A DNA stretch of 64,000 nucleotides from GCA-2794515 sp034436155 (GCA_034436155.1 DAOTVP010000061.1:38734-102733), one strand, 5' to 3'; shown: positions 16,523 to 26,678, counted from the stretch's first letter. Notes: generated from the letters alone by a model not told the origin. Numbers and translations are program-made.

Positions 16523-18058
16523 CTACGCCGTCTTGGGCGCGACCCGATAGACCAATTGCGTGCCTGTGAGCAACCACCATTGAGCGTGAAAGACGGGCAA
16601 TGTGAGCAAGAACACCGTCAAGGCAGGGAACATCACAAAGCCCAGCACGGTATGAAAGCGTTCACCCCAACCTTTGGGGATGAGGGGTTCACCGCGCACA
16701 TGGTTATCGATTAGCCAAAATGAAATCGCCATCAGCGTCAGCATAAAAAATGCGACTTGTAGCCCGATGAATACGCCCCAATTGCCACCATACACACCTA
16801 ACCCATGTATGAATGGCACGACCTGACCACCTAGCACCAACAATGTCCAGCCCGCGCTGGCGGCTAAAATATCGTGCGTTACCCGTCCGAACAGGCGCAT
16901 CCGTTTATGAATGGGAATATCGGGTGATTGAGTGATATTCGCCCATGTATACCCAATTTCACGACTGCCCAACGCATGACGGACGGTTTGATGATAGCGA
17001 TTTCTGACAGCTTGCCAAAAAGTATCGCCCCCAACAACCGATGCAATAAACGGCAGGTAAATCGCATTGACGCGCACCCGTCCATTTTTGGCGAAATAGG
17101 CTTTGAGGAACATGTGCCAATCTTCGGCAATAACATTCGCATCCCAAAAATCGCATGATTGAAGCAACTTAAAACTGAGTGAATACGATGAAATCGGCAA
17201 TGACAACCACCATGACGACAAATATGACAGTTCTAACGCGCTGGCGAACACGTTAATCAGGCGCAAAGCGGGGTGCAACTCTTCAATTTTGCCGTGATAA
17301 CGAATGGGCGCTTGCCAAAAGGCATGGTAACGATCTGGATGGGTGATAAACGCATATGTCAGCGCCGAAAAATAGCGCGAGTGCCATTGCGTATCGGCAT
17401 CCATCACCGTCACAACGATATTTTCGGCGGGATGATGGCGCAACACTTCGATGCTGGCTTGACGGATAGCATAATTGGTATTGGATGATTTGCCCGCCAA
17501 TTCGCCCTCAACCCCATACGGGTGTTGGGTGATGAGGATGCGCTCGAAACGGGGAGCAAATTCATCGCGCAATTGCGAGGCTTTAGCGAATCCATCTTTT
17601 TCTCTGGCTTCCATCGCCAAGACAACCGTCATGGCAGAGGCTTCATCGGATGTACTCAGTTGCGATAACGATTGGCGCAAGACTTCTATTGGCTCGCCAT
17701 AACTGGGCATGAGGATGATATGATGAACCGCTTCCCATGAAAGGCTATCGGCATGGGTGGTACGAAATTGCGTGTATAATTCGCGCCAGTTTTGTTGATT
17801 CGCTGTTTTGATGTGGCGCAATCCGCGCAGATGCGAATAGAGCGCAAAACTAAACCGCGCTACCAAATACCACACCCATATCAACGTCACCACGCTCAAG
17901 GCGAATGGCGCATAAAATAATGCGACAAGCGTCACTAAAACAATGCTCCCCGTCATCATGGCGGGCAAAGCGTCTAACATCCGTTGTGCAAAAGGCGAAA
18001 TGGTCATAAATCCCTCAAAAATCAATAACAGGATAAAAGTGAGTATAGCATAAGCCAT
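16523..18058 (-). CDS. membrane glycosyltransferase, GT2 family
   Basis: A 511-residue processive-style GT2 enzyme. Two N-terminal membrane segments (residues 1-15 and 38-75) precede a GT-A domain with HHIILMPSYGEPIEV, the metal-binding Asp pair in VTVMDADTQWHS and the acceptor-site DW in ANVIAEDWHMFLKAYF. RNRYHQTVRHALG takes the place of the QxxRW motif of cellulose/hyaluronan-synthase-like enzymes and is only a partial match. Four C-terminal membrane segments follow (from about residue 385). It probably moves a sugar from a nucleotide sugar to an envelope glycolipid or polysaccharide; donor and product are unknown. Confidence 0.82.
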   Translation of the reverse strand: MAYAILTFILLLIFEGFMTISPFAQRMLDALPAMMTGSIVLVTLVALFYAPFALSVVTLIWVWYLVARFSFALYSHLRGLRHIKTANQQNWRELYTQFRTTHADSLSWEAVHHIILMPSYGEPIEVLRQSLSQLSTSDEASAMTVVLAMEAREKDGFAKASQLRDEFAPRFERILITQHPYGVEGELAGKSSNTNYAIRQASIEVLRHHPAENIVVTVMDADTQWHSRYFSALTYAFITHPDRYHAFWQAPIRYHGKIEELHPALRLINVFASALELSYLSSWWLSLPISSYSLSFKLLQSCDFWDANVIAEDWHMFLKAYFAKNGRVRVNAIYLPFIASVVGGDTFWQAVRNRYHQTVRHALGSREIGYTWANITQSPDIPIHKRMRLFGRVTHDILAASAGWTLLVLGGQVVPFIHGLGVYGGNWGVFIGLQVAFFMLTLMAISFWLIDNHVRGEPLIPKGWGERFHTVLGFVMFPALTVFLLTLPVFHAQWWLLTGTQLVYRVAPKTA

Positions 18059-18139
18059 AAACGAATAAAACAGGGATATATGACAGCATCAAACAAAAGT
18101 GGTAAACTAGGATATATCATATTTATCGAAAGAGTTGTC

Positions 18140-18856
18140 ATGATGAGCGCAAAAATCCTGATTGTCGAAGATAATCCAAACATGGCGCGGATATTGCAAA
18201 TCAATTTGGAACACGCTGGCTATAAGGTCAAAGTGGCGGCAGACGGTCCAACAGGCTTAAAATTATACGAGACGATGAAGCCTGATTTGGTCATGTTGGA
18301 TGTCGCCCTGCCCTTCATGAGTGGTTTAGAGGTGTGCCAACGGATTCGGGAAGAATCCAACGTCCCGATTTTGATGATGAGCGCCCACGCCATCACCGAA
18401 GAAGAAATCGCGGCGGGGCTGGATATTGGCGCAGATGAATACATGATAAAACCACTGGGCGATATCGAACTCGCCGCCCGCATCAAAGCCTTGTTACGGC
18501 GCTCTAGCATCGAGAATAACGATGGCAAACCCCTCATCACCTACAAAGATGATTATCTTTCGGTAGACCTAAATACGCGCCGTGTGCATATCAACAACAA
18601 AGAATGTCGGCTCACACCGACCGAATTCAACCTATTGGTGTTGTTCATCCAAAATAGTGGCGAGGTATTGAGTTTTCAGCAGATTTTAGAGCAAGTTTGG
18701 GGACCTGAATACAAGAGTGAGCATCACTATCCGCGCATTTATGTCTCGCATTTGCGCCGTAAAGTCGAACCTGATTATAAAAACCCCACCTATATTCATA
18801 ACGAATATGGCGTTGGCTATCGATTTGTGCCGAAAACCAACGCCACACGCCGTTAA
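18140..18856 (+). CDS. OmpR/PhoB-family response regulator
   Basis: A two-component transcription factor. The receiver domain has the acidic pair in ILIVEDNPNMARI, the phosphoacceptor Asp in DLVMLDVALPFMSG, the Thr/Ser in ILMMSAHAITEE and Lys in YMIKPLGDIEL. The winged-helix DNA-binding domain runs from about residue 128 (LTPTEFNLLVLFIQNSGEV) and ends with HLRRKVEPDYKNPTYI and GVGYRFVPK. Two adjacent ATG codons (18140, 18143) follow a GAAAGAG stretch. No histidine kinase is adjacent, so it is an orphan; the partner may be any kinase elsewhere, including the hybrid at 37619-41287, but nothing here shows this. Confidence 0.92.
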   Translation: MMSAKILIVEDNPNMARILQINLEHAGYKVKVAADGPTGLKLYETMKPDLVMLDVALPFMSGLEVCQRIREESNVPILMMSAHAITEEEIAAGLDIGADEYMIKPLGDIELAARIKALLRRSSIENNDGKPLITYKDDYLSVDLNTRRVHINNKECRLTPTEFNLLVLFIQNSGEVLSFQQILEQVWGPEYKSEHHYPRIYVSHLRRKVEPDYKNPTYIHNEYGVGYRFVPKTNATRR

Positions 18857-18865
18857 AACGATCTT

Positions 18866-18887
18866 GGACGACATACAAATGCCGTCC
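18866..18887. repeat. palindrome pair member (GGACGACAT type)
   Basis: GGACGACAT (18866-18874) pairs with ATGCCGTCC (18879-18887) with one A/C mismatch around loop ACAA. It is paired with 18925-18944, 37 bases on, between convergent genes; the spacer starts CTACA. Closely similar to 47724-47743. Confidence 0.7.
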
Positions 18888-18924
18888 CTACACGACACGC
18901 TCATTAGATTTTTTATGCCTATAT

Positions 18925-18944
18925 GGACGCGCTTGTGCGCGTCC
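18925..18944. repeat. palindrome GGACGCGC-type, family II
   Basis: GGACGCGC (18925-18932) and GCGCGTCC (18937-18944) around TTGT; same stem as 16485-16504 and 47776-47795, with one loop change. Confidence 0.85.
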
Positions 18945-18966
18945 ACAGACGGATAATCCAGTATCC

Positions 18967-21348
18967 TCAATCTCCAAAATACAATTCTAAACGCGGTTCT
19001 AAAAAGATTGCCGCATCAATCACCGCATTGCGATTCACCGTATTCGAGGAGAAATTCAATTGGATTTGCACGTAAGTCGCATTTGAACGATAGGCTTCGG
19101 TGACAAAATCGGTTATATCCACATTCTGGCAAGCAGTAATGGTTGCCGAAGCGCGTGGATTGGCTTCTGGTGCTAATGGAACAGTCACATCGGAGGCATA
19201 ATAACCCAACCCCGAAACTTGGAGCGCACCAAACACCGTAAATACACTGCTATTGGTCAAATAACAGCTTTCAAGTGCGAATATGACACTGCTCAGTTGG
19301 CGACCATCGGACGGTGGCAATCGGAATGTCATCACATTCAACACACGCTTTTCAACATTATCGAAAACCCAATCACCCACGGTCACTAATAAGTTCGTTT
19401 TTTCACCATCGGCAAAAGTCGCTGTTTTGCCCCAATCGAGAGAGGCATATTGTGGAATATTGTTAGTCGTGGTGGTGCGCGTCACTGTGAGCCTATACCC
19501 ACCCGATGTTTCACCATTATAGCCTGCGGCAATCACATAATAACCTGTATTGGGGATGATGAAATCACGGATAGTGGCGTTATCAAAATTGAGATTCTCA
19601 TCGAACAAATCATCATAACTCCGCGCCAATTCCACACCAAAAGCATCTTCTAACGCGAGGAACGGGTCTAAATCGCCAGAGGTATTCAGGTGCGAGATGG
19701 AAATCACATCACCCGCTTGGGCATTAAAACCATAATATTGGAAGTTGCCACCATCTAGTGTCCCTGTTTGTGGTGTGCCATATTCAATTGGCAATATTTC
19801 GATGAGCGCCTGCGATGTGCCACTATCGGCAGTGGCAATCAATTGAAAAGTACCTTGTGTGACCCCGAATGCCACTTGGAAGCGGGTCGCTACGATGGTG
19901 TAATCACCCGATTGAGGCAACCTGACTTTATCTAACGCCGAATTAAAGCCCAAACCAGCGACATCATCATTACGGGCAATTTGTTGACCATCAGGAGCGA
20001 TGAGGATGAGATATGGGTCTAAATTACCGACATTTGCCCGCATGGTAAAGGTGACAACATCGCCTTGTTTGGCAGAAAAAGTATAGAATCGCGCAAAATT
20101 TTGGTTGGTAATTTCACCAACAACCGCTTCATCCAACGTGATTATATCCGTATTGGATACAGGTGTTGGCACAACACCAACCCCCACTCGTTGGAGCAAC
20201 AATTCATAACGACCAAAACTTGTGCCGACATCACGGTTAAAGCGTGTCGCCCAAATGGTATACACGCCTGTTTCGGGGATGACAAAATCACGCAGATAGG
20301 CGTTAAATCCACCGAGTGGATCATCGTCATTCAAGGCGATTTCTGCGCCATTGGGCGAGAATAACACGACTTGCGGATCTAATGTCCCCGAAAGCATATT
20401 GACCTGAATCCCAATCACATCGCCAGCCTGCGCCACAAATTGATAGGCGACAACGGGTGTGTTGTTGGTGATCTCGCCTTCGGCGCGGTCGCCATAGGCA
20501 ATCGGAATTTCGGTGAAATCTGCTGATGCGGTGGGTTCTGGTGTGGCAACTGTCGCATCAGTGACGGTCAATACGAGTTCAAAATCCCCCGAAGATGTGC
20601 CTGCAACACCATTAAAACGGGATGCAACGATAGTATATGTACCATCTGCGGGGATAGCATAATCGGCAATTCCGGGATCGTATCCTTGTAACGAATTAAA
20701 ATCGTCATTGACAACCAATTGTGCGCCGTTGGGTGCGAGGAGTGTCAGATAACCATCTAGCCCTTGTCGGCGGTCTGTTGCACGCATAAAGATAGAGATA
20801 ACATCGCCTGCTTGTGCCTCGAACAGATAACGATATTCGTATACATCATTGCTGATAGTGCCAGTCACCGTATCGCCATAAGCAATCGCAGTTTCTGTAA
20901 TCACCGCAGGAGTGGCAATGACCACTTCGGTAGGTGTGGCTGTGGGCGATGGTATCAATGTCGGTGTTGCGGTATTCGTTGGTCGCAAGGTCGGTGTTGC
21001 ACTTGGCGAAACAGAGGTCTCTGTCGGGGTAGATGGCTCCGTCTCGGTCGGGATGATCACTTGTGCTGTTGCTTCCTCAGTCACAATAGGGGTATTGGTC
21101 GGGATGATTTCTTCGGTCGGTTCATCCGTTGGTGTTGGAGTCGCCGTTGCTTCTTCGGTCGGTTCATCCGTTGGCGTTGGGGTCGCCGTTGCTTCAACCG
21201 TAGGGGTTAAAGTTGGGGTTTCGGTGACACGAGTGGGGACAACCGCACCGCGTAGTGGGGTTGATGGAGGCGCTTGGGTCGGTGTACATGCCACCAAAAA
21301 CGCCAGACTGCACAAGATACAGAATAAGATGGTGCGGTGTAACTTCAT
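18967..21348 (-). CDS. large lipoprotein with Thr/Pro-rich linker and four PPC-like domains
   Basis: A 793-residue lipoprotein: I chose ATG 21348 (MKLHRTILFCILCSLAFLVA then C), with lipobox LVAC and GGAGCG upstream. Residues 22-150 are a Thr/Pro/Glu-rich linker containing a duplicated 14-residue unit, visible as a 42-bp tandem repeat. Four domains of about 125 residues follow, each with the bacterial pre-peptidase C-terminal (PPC) pattern: a G(D/E)I-type strand, YxFxAQAGDVI(S/G)I, D(P)xLxLxxPNGxxLxxNDD and G(T/D)YTI(V/W)A(T/S)RF. A last domain (about residues 640-793, TFRLPPSDGRQLSSVIFALES) is unrecognised. PPC domains usually sit on secreted peptidases, but no peptidase domain is present, so a surface or binding role is more likely. 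Confidence 0.85.
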   Translation of the reverse strand: MKLHRTILFCILCSLAFLVACTPTQAPPSTPLRGAVVPTRVTETPTLTPTVEATATPTPTDEPTEEATATPTPTDEPTEEIIPTNTPIVTEEATAQVIIPTETEPSTPTETSVSPSATPTLRPTNTATPTLIPSPTATPTEVVIATPAVITETAIAYGDTVTGTISNDVYEYRYLFEAQAGDVISIFMRATDRRQGLDGYLTLLAPNGAQLVVNDDFNSLQGYDPGIADYAIPADGTYTIVASRFNGVAGTSSGDFELVLTVTDATVATPEPTASADFTEIPIAYGDRAEGEITNNTPVVAYQFVAQAGDVIGIQVNMLSGTLDPQVVLFSPNGAEIALNDDDPLGGFNAYLRDFVIPETGVYTIWATRFNRDVGTSFGRYELLLQRVGVGVVPTPVSNTDIITLDEAVVGEITNQNFARFYTFSAKQGDVVTFTMRANVGNLDPYLILIAPDGQQIARNDDVAGLGFNSALDKVRLPQSGDYTIVATRFQVAFGVTQGTFQLIATADSGTSQALIEILPIEYGTPQTGTLDGGNFQYYGFNAQAGDVISISHLNTSGDLDPFLALEDAFGVELARSYDDLFDENLNFDNATIRDFIIPNTGYYVIAAGYNGETSGGYRLTVTRTTTTNNIPQYASLDWGKTATFADGEKTNLLVTVGDWVFDNVEKRVLNVMTFRLPPSDGRQLSSVIFALESCYLTNSSVFTVFGALQVSGLGYYASDVTVPLAPEANPRASATITACQNVDITDFVTEAYRSNATYVQIQLNFSSNTVNRNAVIDAAIFLEPRLELYFGD
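21112..21195. repeat. 42-bp tandem repeat, two units, inside the lipoprotein gene
   Basis: Units 21112-21153 and 21154-21195 differ at a few positions and encode the duplicated linker unit with TPTPTDEPTEEA. In-frame, so copy-number change would alter linker length without a frameshift. Confidence 0.85.
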
Positions 21349-21388
21349 ACGAATCGCTCCACGCCTCAATAGCAAAAATGAAACACCT

Positions 21389-22633
21389 TCAATTGTAATC
21401 AATATGCACGTTCTTGGCGAAGTAATTTGACGATGTGATCGTTGTCTTTGCGCCTTTAACACCTTTTAAGCCCCGCGATGCCGTGAGTTGGATGAGGCTC
21501 GTCTCGTAGTTGTAGGTATTTTTACGCTTATCGGCATAAGCATCTTGAGCTAATGTCACCAATTTTTCGACCACTTGCCCCGCCGATAAACCCATTTCGC
21601 GCCAGAGATAAAAGGCTAATGAACCCGGCATGGTGTTGATTTCGTTCAGATACACAATGTCGTCATCGGGATAGACTAGAAAGTCAATTCGCGCAATACC
21701 ACGTCCATCAATGGCACGAAAGGCAGAAATCGCATACTGCTGAATTTTCGTTGTGAGCGAATCGCTAATTGGCGCGGGGATAATGCGCTCTGCGCCTTTC
21801 ATCCCACCACCACCGCGCATATATTTTTCTTCATAGGTCAAAAATGCTTCCCATGAGACAGGTTGTTCTAAGACCGATGCTTGAATCTCATCACCATAAC
21901 CCATGACAGCACAATTAATTTCGACACCGCCGAGAACCGCTTTTTCGATCAACACGCGACGGTCAAAATTGGTGGCAATATCCAACGATATCGCCAACGA
22001 TTCGGGCGTATCGGCACGAGTCACACCGATGCTCGACCCTAACGTGGCAGGTTTGATGAATACGGGCAGTTCAAGCGTTTCGGTGATATTGTCTAATACC
22101 TTATCGCGGTTTTGTATCCAATCATCCCGATGAATGAGGACACCCTCCACCACAGGGATATTGTGATAATCCAGCACGGCTTTGGTGATCATTTTGTCAT
22201 TCGCCACTGCCGATGCCAACACCGCACAACCGACATACGGCACATCTGCCATCTCGCATAAGCCTTGCAATGTGCCATCTTCACCATGTGACCCATGAAT
22301 GGCGGGGAAAACGACATCAATGCGTTTGAGATCACTTTTTTGCAACCGACCCGCAACCGGATTGATAATCAGCCCGTGATGTTGCACCGTTGGCGATAAA
22401 ATAACTTGCTCTACACCTTTATGACTAATCACTTCGTTCTGAAAATTATCGAGTTTCATCAGAGGCTCGCCAGTGAACCATTTACCCTCACGGGTGATGT
22501 AGATGGGGATAATCTCATATAAACTTGGGTCGAAGGCTTTCATAATCTGATGCCCTGTGACCACCGATACATCATGCTCGACACTACGTCCACCAAAGAC
22601 CACTGCGACAGTTAATTTTCGTTTCGCGCTCAC
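21389..22633 (-). CDS. ddl: D-alanine--D-alanine ligase
   Basis: Joins two D-Ala with ATP in the cytoplasm, giving the dipeptide that MurF adds to the peptidoglycan precursor. Visible: the N-terminal VAVVFGGRSVEHDVSV, FPAIHGSHGEDGTLQG, ATP-grasp GSSIGVTRADTPE, and metal/ATP site IDFLVYPDDDIVYLNEINTMPGS. I chose the GTG at 22633 (VSAKRKLTVAVVFGG), with AAGG about 10 bases upstream; the frame runs up to a TTG at 22669. The C-terminal ~50 residues (from TYNYETSLIQLTASRG) extend a little past the usual end. It is 40 bases upstream of the PPC lipoprotein start, same strand, and divergent from lon. It is well apart from the MurF-like gene at 32362. Confidence 0.94.
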   Translation of the reverse strand: MSAKRKLTVAVVFGGRSVEHDVSVVTGHQIMKAFDPSLYEIIPIYITREGKWFTGEPLMKLDNFQNEVISHKGVEQVILSPTVQHHGLIINPVAGRLQKSDLKRIDVVFPAIHGSHGEDGTLQGLCEMADVPYVGCAVLASAVANDKMITKAVLDYHNIPVVEGVLIHRDDWIQNRDKVLDNITETLELPVFIKPATLGSSIGVTRADTPESLAISLDIATNFDRRVLIEKAVLGGVEINCAVMGYGDEIQASVLEQPVSWEAFLTYEEKYMRGGGGMKGAERIIPAPISDSLTTKIQQYAISAFRAIDGRGIARIDFLVYPDDDIVYLNEINTMPGSLAFYLWREMGLSAGQVVEKLVTLAQDAYADKRKNTYNYETSLIQLTASRGLKGVKGAKTTITSSNYFAKNVHIDYN

Positions 22634-22775
22634 AAAGAGTACCTTATTCCTGCATAGCCAACATAACACCCATAACTATGCAATTAAAGGGCGTGGTTGT
22701 CAATGTTGGCTCTGCTTTTGCAGTCTGATTTGTTTTGATGTACACTAATTTATTCACATCTAAATTGTAGAATAA

Positions 22776-25232
22776 GTGGGATTAGAGATTTTGACCCTTC
22801 AAAATGATTTCGATTTTTCACACATACCCAATGCTATCCCCGATAAAGATGGCATGATAGAACGCCCTGTTTTATTGGTCAAAGATCAAGTGGTCTTTCC
22901 GAAATTGATTATGCCGTTGATGTGCAAAGGAGAAACCACACTCAAAATTTGCCGTGAAGCTATCAAAAACAAACAAACCCTGATTGTCATGGCGCATGAT
23001 GGATATTCAGACCCCGTTATCGCGTTTTCTGATGACAAAGCGTTCATTGGCACAGAAGTCGCGGCAACGCAAATTGTCCAAATGTCACCCGATACATTCT
23101 CGGTTTTAGTCGAGGGCAGGCGACGAATTCGATTTCAGTATTTTACGAATAGCGAAGAGCATAAACTGACCGCCAAAGCTCAAATAGTACAAGAAACCAT
23201 CAGCGAGAGCGACCGCGCAATCGCCTTAGAGGAAACGCTATTCACCCTATTTGAAAAAGTCACCAGCCAGATGGATACCCTGAGTGACGAGGTGCTGAAT
23301 TACGCCAGCGAGATGAATGACCCCAGTTGGCTCGCCGATTTTGCGATTACCGTCATCAATAGCACCTACGAAAATCGGCAACAGGCGCTCGAAATGACCA
23401 ATCTCGAAGAGCGGATGCGTTTTGTCATCCAATTATTGACGCATGAACTCCGCATGTTGAATATCAAAGAGGAAATAGAGGGGCAAGTTCAACAAGAGAT
23501 GTCGCGCACCCAGCGCGAAAATTATCTGCGCGAGCAAATGCGCGTGATACAAGGTGAATTGGGCGAAGAAGATTATTTTCAACAGGAATTTGAGGATTTA
23601 CGCCGTCAAATTCTGGCGGCGCAATTGCCCACTTCTATTCACGAAAAAGCGATGAAAGAATTTGGGCGTTTACAGACCATTCCGCCGATGGCACCCGAAA
23701 TCGGCATCATCCGCACCTATATCGAATGGTTGATAGAACTGCCGTGGCGCAAAACAACAACCGATAATTTAGACATCAAACGCGCACACAGCATTCTCGA
23801 AGCTGAACATCACGGCTTGCCGAAGGTCAAAGACCGCATTTTGGAGCATATCGCCGTCCGTAAATTGGCGGCAGATAAAATGAAAACACCGATTTTATGC
23901 TTTGTCGGACCGCCCGGTGTGGGCAAAACATCACTCGGCAAAAGCATCGCCAACGCGCTCGGACGCGAATTTGTGCGCGTCAGTTTGGGCGGTGTGCATG
24001 ACGAAGCCGAAATTCGCGGGCATCGGCGCACGTATATCGGCGCAATGCCTGGGCGCATCATCCAAACTATGCGCCGTGCGGGGACGATTAACCCCGTTTT
24101 TATGTTGGATGAAATCGATAAAATCGGCGCAGATTATCGGGGAGACCCTAGCGCAGCATTGTTGGAGGTCTTAGACCCCGAACAAAATAAACAATTCAGC
24201 GATCATTATTTAGATGTGGATTACGACCTCTCACAGGTGTTTTTCATCACCACAGCCAACGATCTCGACCCACTTGAGCCTGCGTTGCTCGACCGTTTAG
24301 AGATTGTCGAATTTCCGGGTTATACCGAAGAGGATAAATTGGCAATCGCCAAAAAATTTCTCATCCCCAAACAACTCGAAGCGCATGGACTGGCAGAAAA
24401 TGGGCTGATTTTTCCTGTGCCGACCCTACAAGCCATCATCCGCGAATACACCTACGAGGCGGGTGTACGCAACTTAAACCGCGAAATCGGCACGATTTGT
24501 CGCAAAACAGCACGCCTCATCGCCGAAGAACGCCCGTATCCACGCCGATTAACACATAAGCATGTGGCGGAATATTTGGGACCGCCCCACCATCTCGAAG
24601 CACGCGCCAATGATGTGGATGCGGTGGGCATTGTGACGGGATTGGCGTGGACACCCTATGGTGGGGATGTCTTGACGCTCGAAGTCGCACTATTCCCTGG
24701 CAAAGGCAACCTGTTGATGACCGGGCAATTGGGCGATGTCATGCAAGAATCGGCACAGGCGGCGCTCAGTTATTTACGGGCAAATGCGCGTGAATGGGAT
24801 ATTCCTAGCGATGATTTTGAAAATTTCGATGTTCATCTACACATCCCTGAAGGCGCAACCCCAAAAGACGGTCCATCGGCGGGTGTGAGCATCGCCACGG
24901 CGATTATATCGGCATTCACGGAATGTAAAGTACGGGCGAATTTCGCCATGACGGGCGAAATCACCCTACGCGGGCGCGTTTTGCCTGTCGGTGGGATCAA
25001 AGAAAAATTACTGGCGGCGCATCGCTCACGGATTATGAATGTGATATTGCCCGAACAAAATCGCAAAGACCTCGCCGATATTTCAGATAAAGCCTTGCGC
25101 GAGATGAATATCTACTTTGTCAGCAACATCGCCCAAGTGTTAGAATTGGTTTTACTTCCGCCACCATCTGATGGACGAGAACGGGACAAATATCGTGAAG
25201 AAAACACGGATGACAATGAGGAAAAAACATAA
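22776..25232 (+). CDS. lon: ATP-dependent Lon protease
   Basis: A cytoplasmic serine-lysine protease that unfolds and degrades damaged and regulatory proteins. N-terminal LON substrate domain (ERPVLLVKDQVVFPKLIMPLM), coiled region with QREYLREQM-like TQRENYLREQMRVIQGELGE, AAA+ domain with Walker A GPPGVGKTSLGKS and Walker B FMLDEIDKIG, and the proteolytic domain with catalytic Ser in PKDGPSAGVSIATA and Lys in GIKEKLLAAHRS. 818 residues if GTG 22776 is used; the start is uncertain because no ribosome site is obvious and a TTG at 22791 is possible. The acidic tail after residue 800 is not conserved. An AlbA_2-type regulator starts 21 bases after its stop. Confidence 0.95.
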   Translation: MGLEILTLQNDFDFSHIPNAIPDKDGMIERPVLLVKDQVVFPKLIMPLMCKGETTLKICREAIKNKQTLIVMAHDGYSDPVIAFSDDKAFIGTEVAATQIVQMSPDTFSVLVEGRRRIRFQYFTNSEEHKLTAKAQIVQETISESDRAIALEETLFTLFEKVTSQMDTLSDEVLNYASEMNDPSWLADFAITVINSTYENRQQALEMTNLEERMRFVIQLLTHELRMLNIKEEIEGQVQQEMSRTQRENYLREQMRVIQGELGEEDYFQQEFEDLRRQILAAQLPTSIHEKAMKEFGRLQTIPPMAPEIGIIRTYIEWLIELPWRKTTTDNLDIKRAHSILEAEHHGLPKVKDRILEHIAVRKLAADKMKTPILCFVGPPGVGKTSLGKSIANALGREFVRVSLGGVHDEAEIRGHRRTYIGAMPGRIIQTMRRAGTINPVFMLDEIDKIGADYRGDPSAALLEVLDPEQNKQFSDHYLDVDYDLSQVFFITTANDLDPLEPALLDRLEIVEFPGYTEEDKLAIAKKFLIPKQLEAHGLAENGLIFPVPTLQAIIREYTYEAGVRNLNREIGTICRKTARLIAEERPYPRRLTHKHVAEYLGPPHHLEARANDVDAVGIVTGLAWTPYGGDVLTLEVALFPGKGNLLMTGQLGDVMQESAQAALSYLRANAREWDIPSDDFENFDVHLHIPEGATPKDGPSAGVSIATAIISAFTECKVRANFAMTGEITLRGRVLPVGGIKEKLLAAHRSRIMNVILPEQNRKDLADISDKALREMNIYFVSNIAQVLELVLLPPPSDGRERDKYREENTDDNEEKT

Positions 25233-25253
25233 CTAGGCATGTGGTGAAGATAC

Positions 25254-26678
25254 ATGGCAACCCTACCCTCTCATCTGATTAGCCAATTGGATATATTGGC
25301 ACAACTAGAACATGGACAAGATTCAAAATGGGCGTGGTTTGAGGATACATGCCCCGTTTCGACATTGGCGCTGAATTTGGCGGGCATGGCGAATAGTCGT
25401 GGTGGGATTGTCGTTTTGGGCATCGTAGATGAGGATATTCACGGCGTGGCGGATGTGACAGAAAGTATAGATCATCTGCTCCATGCCGCCCTCAGCCTCG
25501 ACCCGCCCCTCATCACCCCACTCCCCCAACCCATCACGATAGATGATAAACAAGTGGTACTCATCGAAGTGCCTGCGGGGATGCCTCATATCTACATGTA
25601 CGAAGGGCGTTATGTGCGCCGAGAAGACAACCAAATCTTACCGCTCAAACCCATCGAATTGCGCCGTTTGTTGATAGAACGGGGCGAGATGAGCTTCGAG
25701 ATGGAAATCGCCAAAGATGCCACCCTCAATGACCTCGATTGGGATTTGGTAGACCGTTATATCGATAAATTGCAACGCACCGAACAACATGATGTCAAAA
25801 CACTCTTGCTTCGGCGCGGGTGTTTGGCACGGCGCGATGGTCAACTCTATCCGACCAACGCGGGCATGTTGCTCTTCGGAAAATCACCCCAGACCTTCGT
25901 GCATAATGCCGATATTACCGCCGTGCGCTTTGCGGGCGAAGTCATGAGCGATACGTTTAACCGTGAAGACATCACTGGCACATTGCCCGAACAAATTCGC
26001 CGTGCCGAAACCTTTCTGATAGACCACCTCCGCAAAGGCGTACAACTCAAAGATACAATGGCGCGGAATGAGCAATTTGAATATCCACTCGAAGCCGCCC
26101 GCGAATTGGTCGTGAACGCGGTTGCACACCGTGATTATAGTATTCAAGGCGATAACATCCGCCTATTTTTATTCCGAGACCACATGGAGGTGTTCAGTCC
26201 GGGCAAGTTGCCTGGTCCCGTCACGGTGGATAATATCAAAGATGAACGCTTCTCGCGCAACCCGATTATTGTGCAAGTCTTAGCCGATATGGGCTATATT
26301 GAACGGCTTGGATATGGCATCGACCGTATTTTGGAACTCATGACGCAACACAATTTACGGCATCCCGATTTTCAGGAGCGCGAAGGCGGTTTTCAGGTCA
26401 TGTTATATAACCAAACCCTCACACCACCGCGTCCATCATTGGCGGCGCTCATCGAAGATATTAACTTGCGCCAAGAAAAGGCGTTGGATTATCTGATGGA
26501 CGGGGAGCATACACGCATCACCAATAGTGAACTTCAACAGATGTTCCCCGATGTGCATCCAGAGACAATTCGCCGAGATTTAGCCGATTTGGTCAACAAA
26601 GATATCTTGCAAAAATTTGGCACAAAACGCGGGTCATATTATATCCTCAAGAAAAAATATCCGTTGGATGATGAATAA
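25254..26678 (+). CDS. AlbA_2/Schlafen-type putative DNA-binding regulator with HATPase_c_4 and winged helix
   Basis: A 474-residue protein of the divergent-AAA_4/AlbA_2 regulator family. Residues 15-140 match the AlbA_2 domain (LNLAGMANSRGGIVVLGIVDED, then VPAGMPHIYMYEGRYVRREDN). Residues 265-365 match the C-terminal ATP-binding-like domain: EAARELVVNAVAHRDYS, DHMEVFSPGKLPGPV and GYGIDRILELMTQHNL. The last ~70 residues look like a DeoR-style winged helix (HPETIRRDLADLVNKDILQKF). The family is thought to be transcriptional regulators; targets are unknown. Its start lies 21 bases after lon's stop, so the two are probably one transcript and it may regulate Lon or a Lon-related response; that is inference. 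Confidence 0.85.
   Translation: MATLPSHLISQLDILAQLEHGQDSKWAWFEDTCPVSTLALNLAGMANSRGGIVVLGIVDEDIHGVADVTESIDHLLHAALSLDPPLITPLPQPITIDDKQVVLIEVPAGMPHIYMYEGRYVRREDNQILPLKPIELRRLLIERGEMSFEMEIAKDATLNDLDWDLVDRYIDKLQRTEQHDVKTLLLRRGCLARRDGQLYPTNAGMLLFGKSPQTFVHNADITAVRFAGEVMSDTFNREDITGTLPEQIRRAETFLIDHLRKGVQLKDTMARNEQFEYPLEAARELVVNAVAHRDYSIQGDNIRLFLFRDHMEVFSPGKLPGPVTVDNIKDERFSRNPIIVQVLADMGYIERLGYGIDRILELMTQHNLRHPDFQEREGGFQVMLYNQTLTPPRPSLAALIEDINLRQEKALDYLMDGEHTRITNSELQQMFPDVHPETIRRDLADLVNKDILQKFGTKRGSYYILKKKYPLDDE

Noticed and set aside
20912..21430. 172-residue plus-strand frame rich in VGVGVAV
   Set aside because: It is the antisense of the Thr/Pro/Glu-rich linker of the PPC lipoprotein; the Val/Gly pattern is a by-product of that codon repeat.
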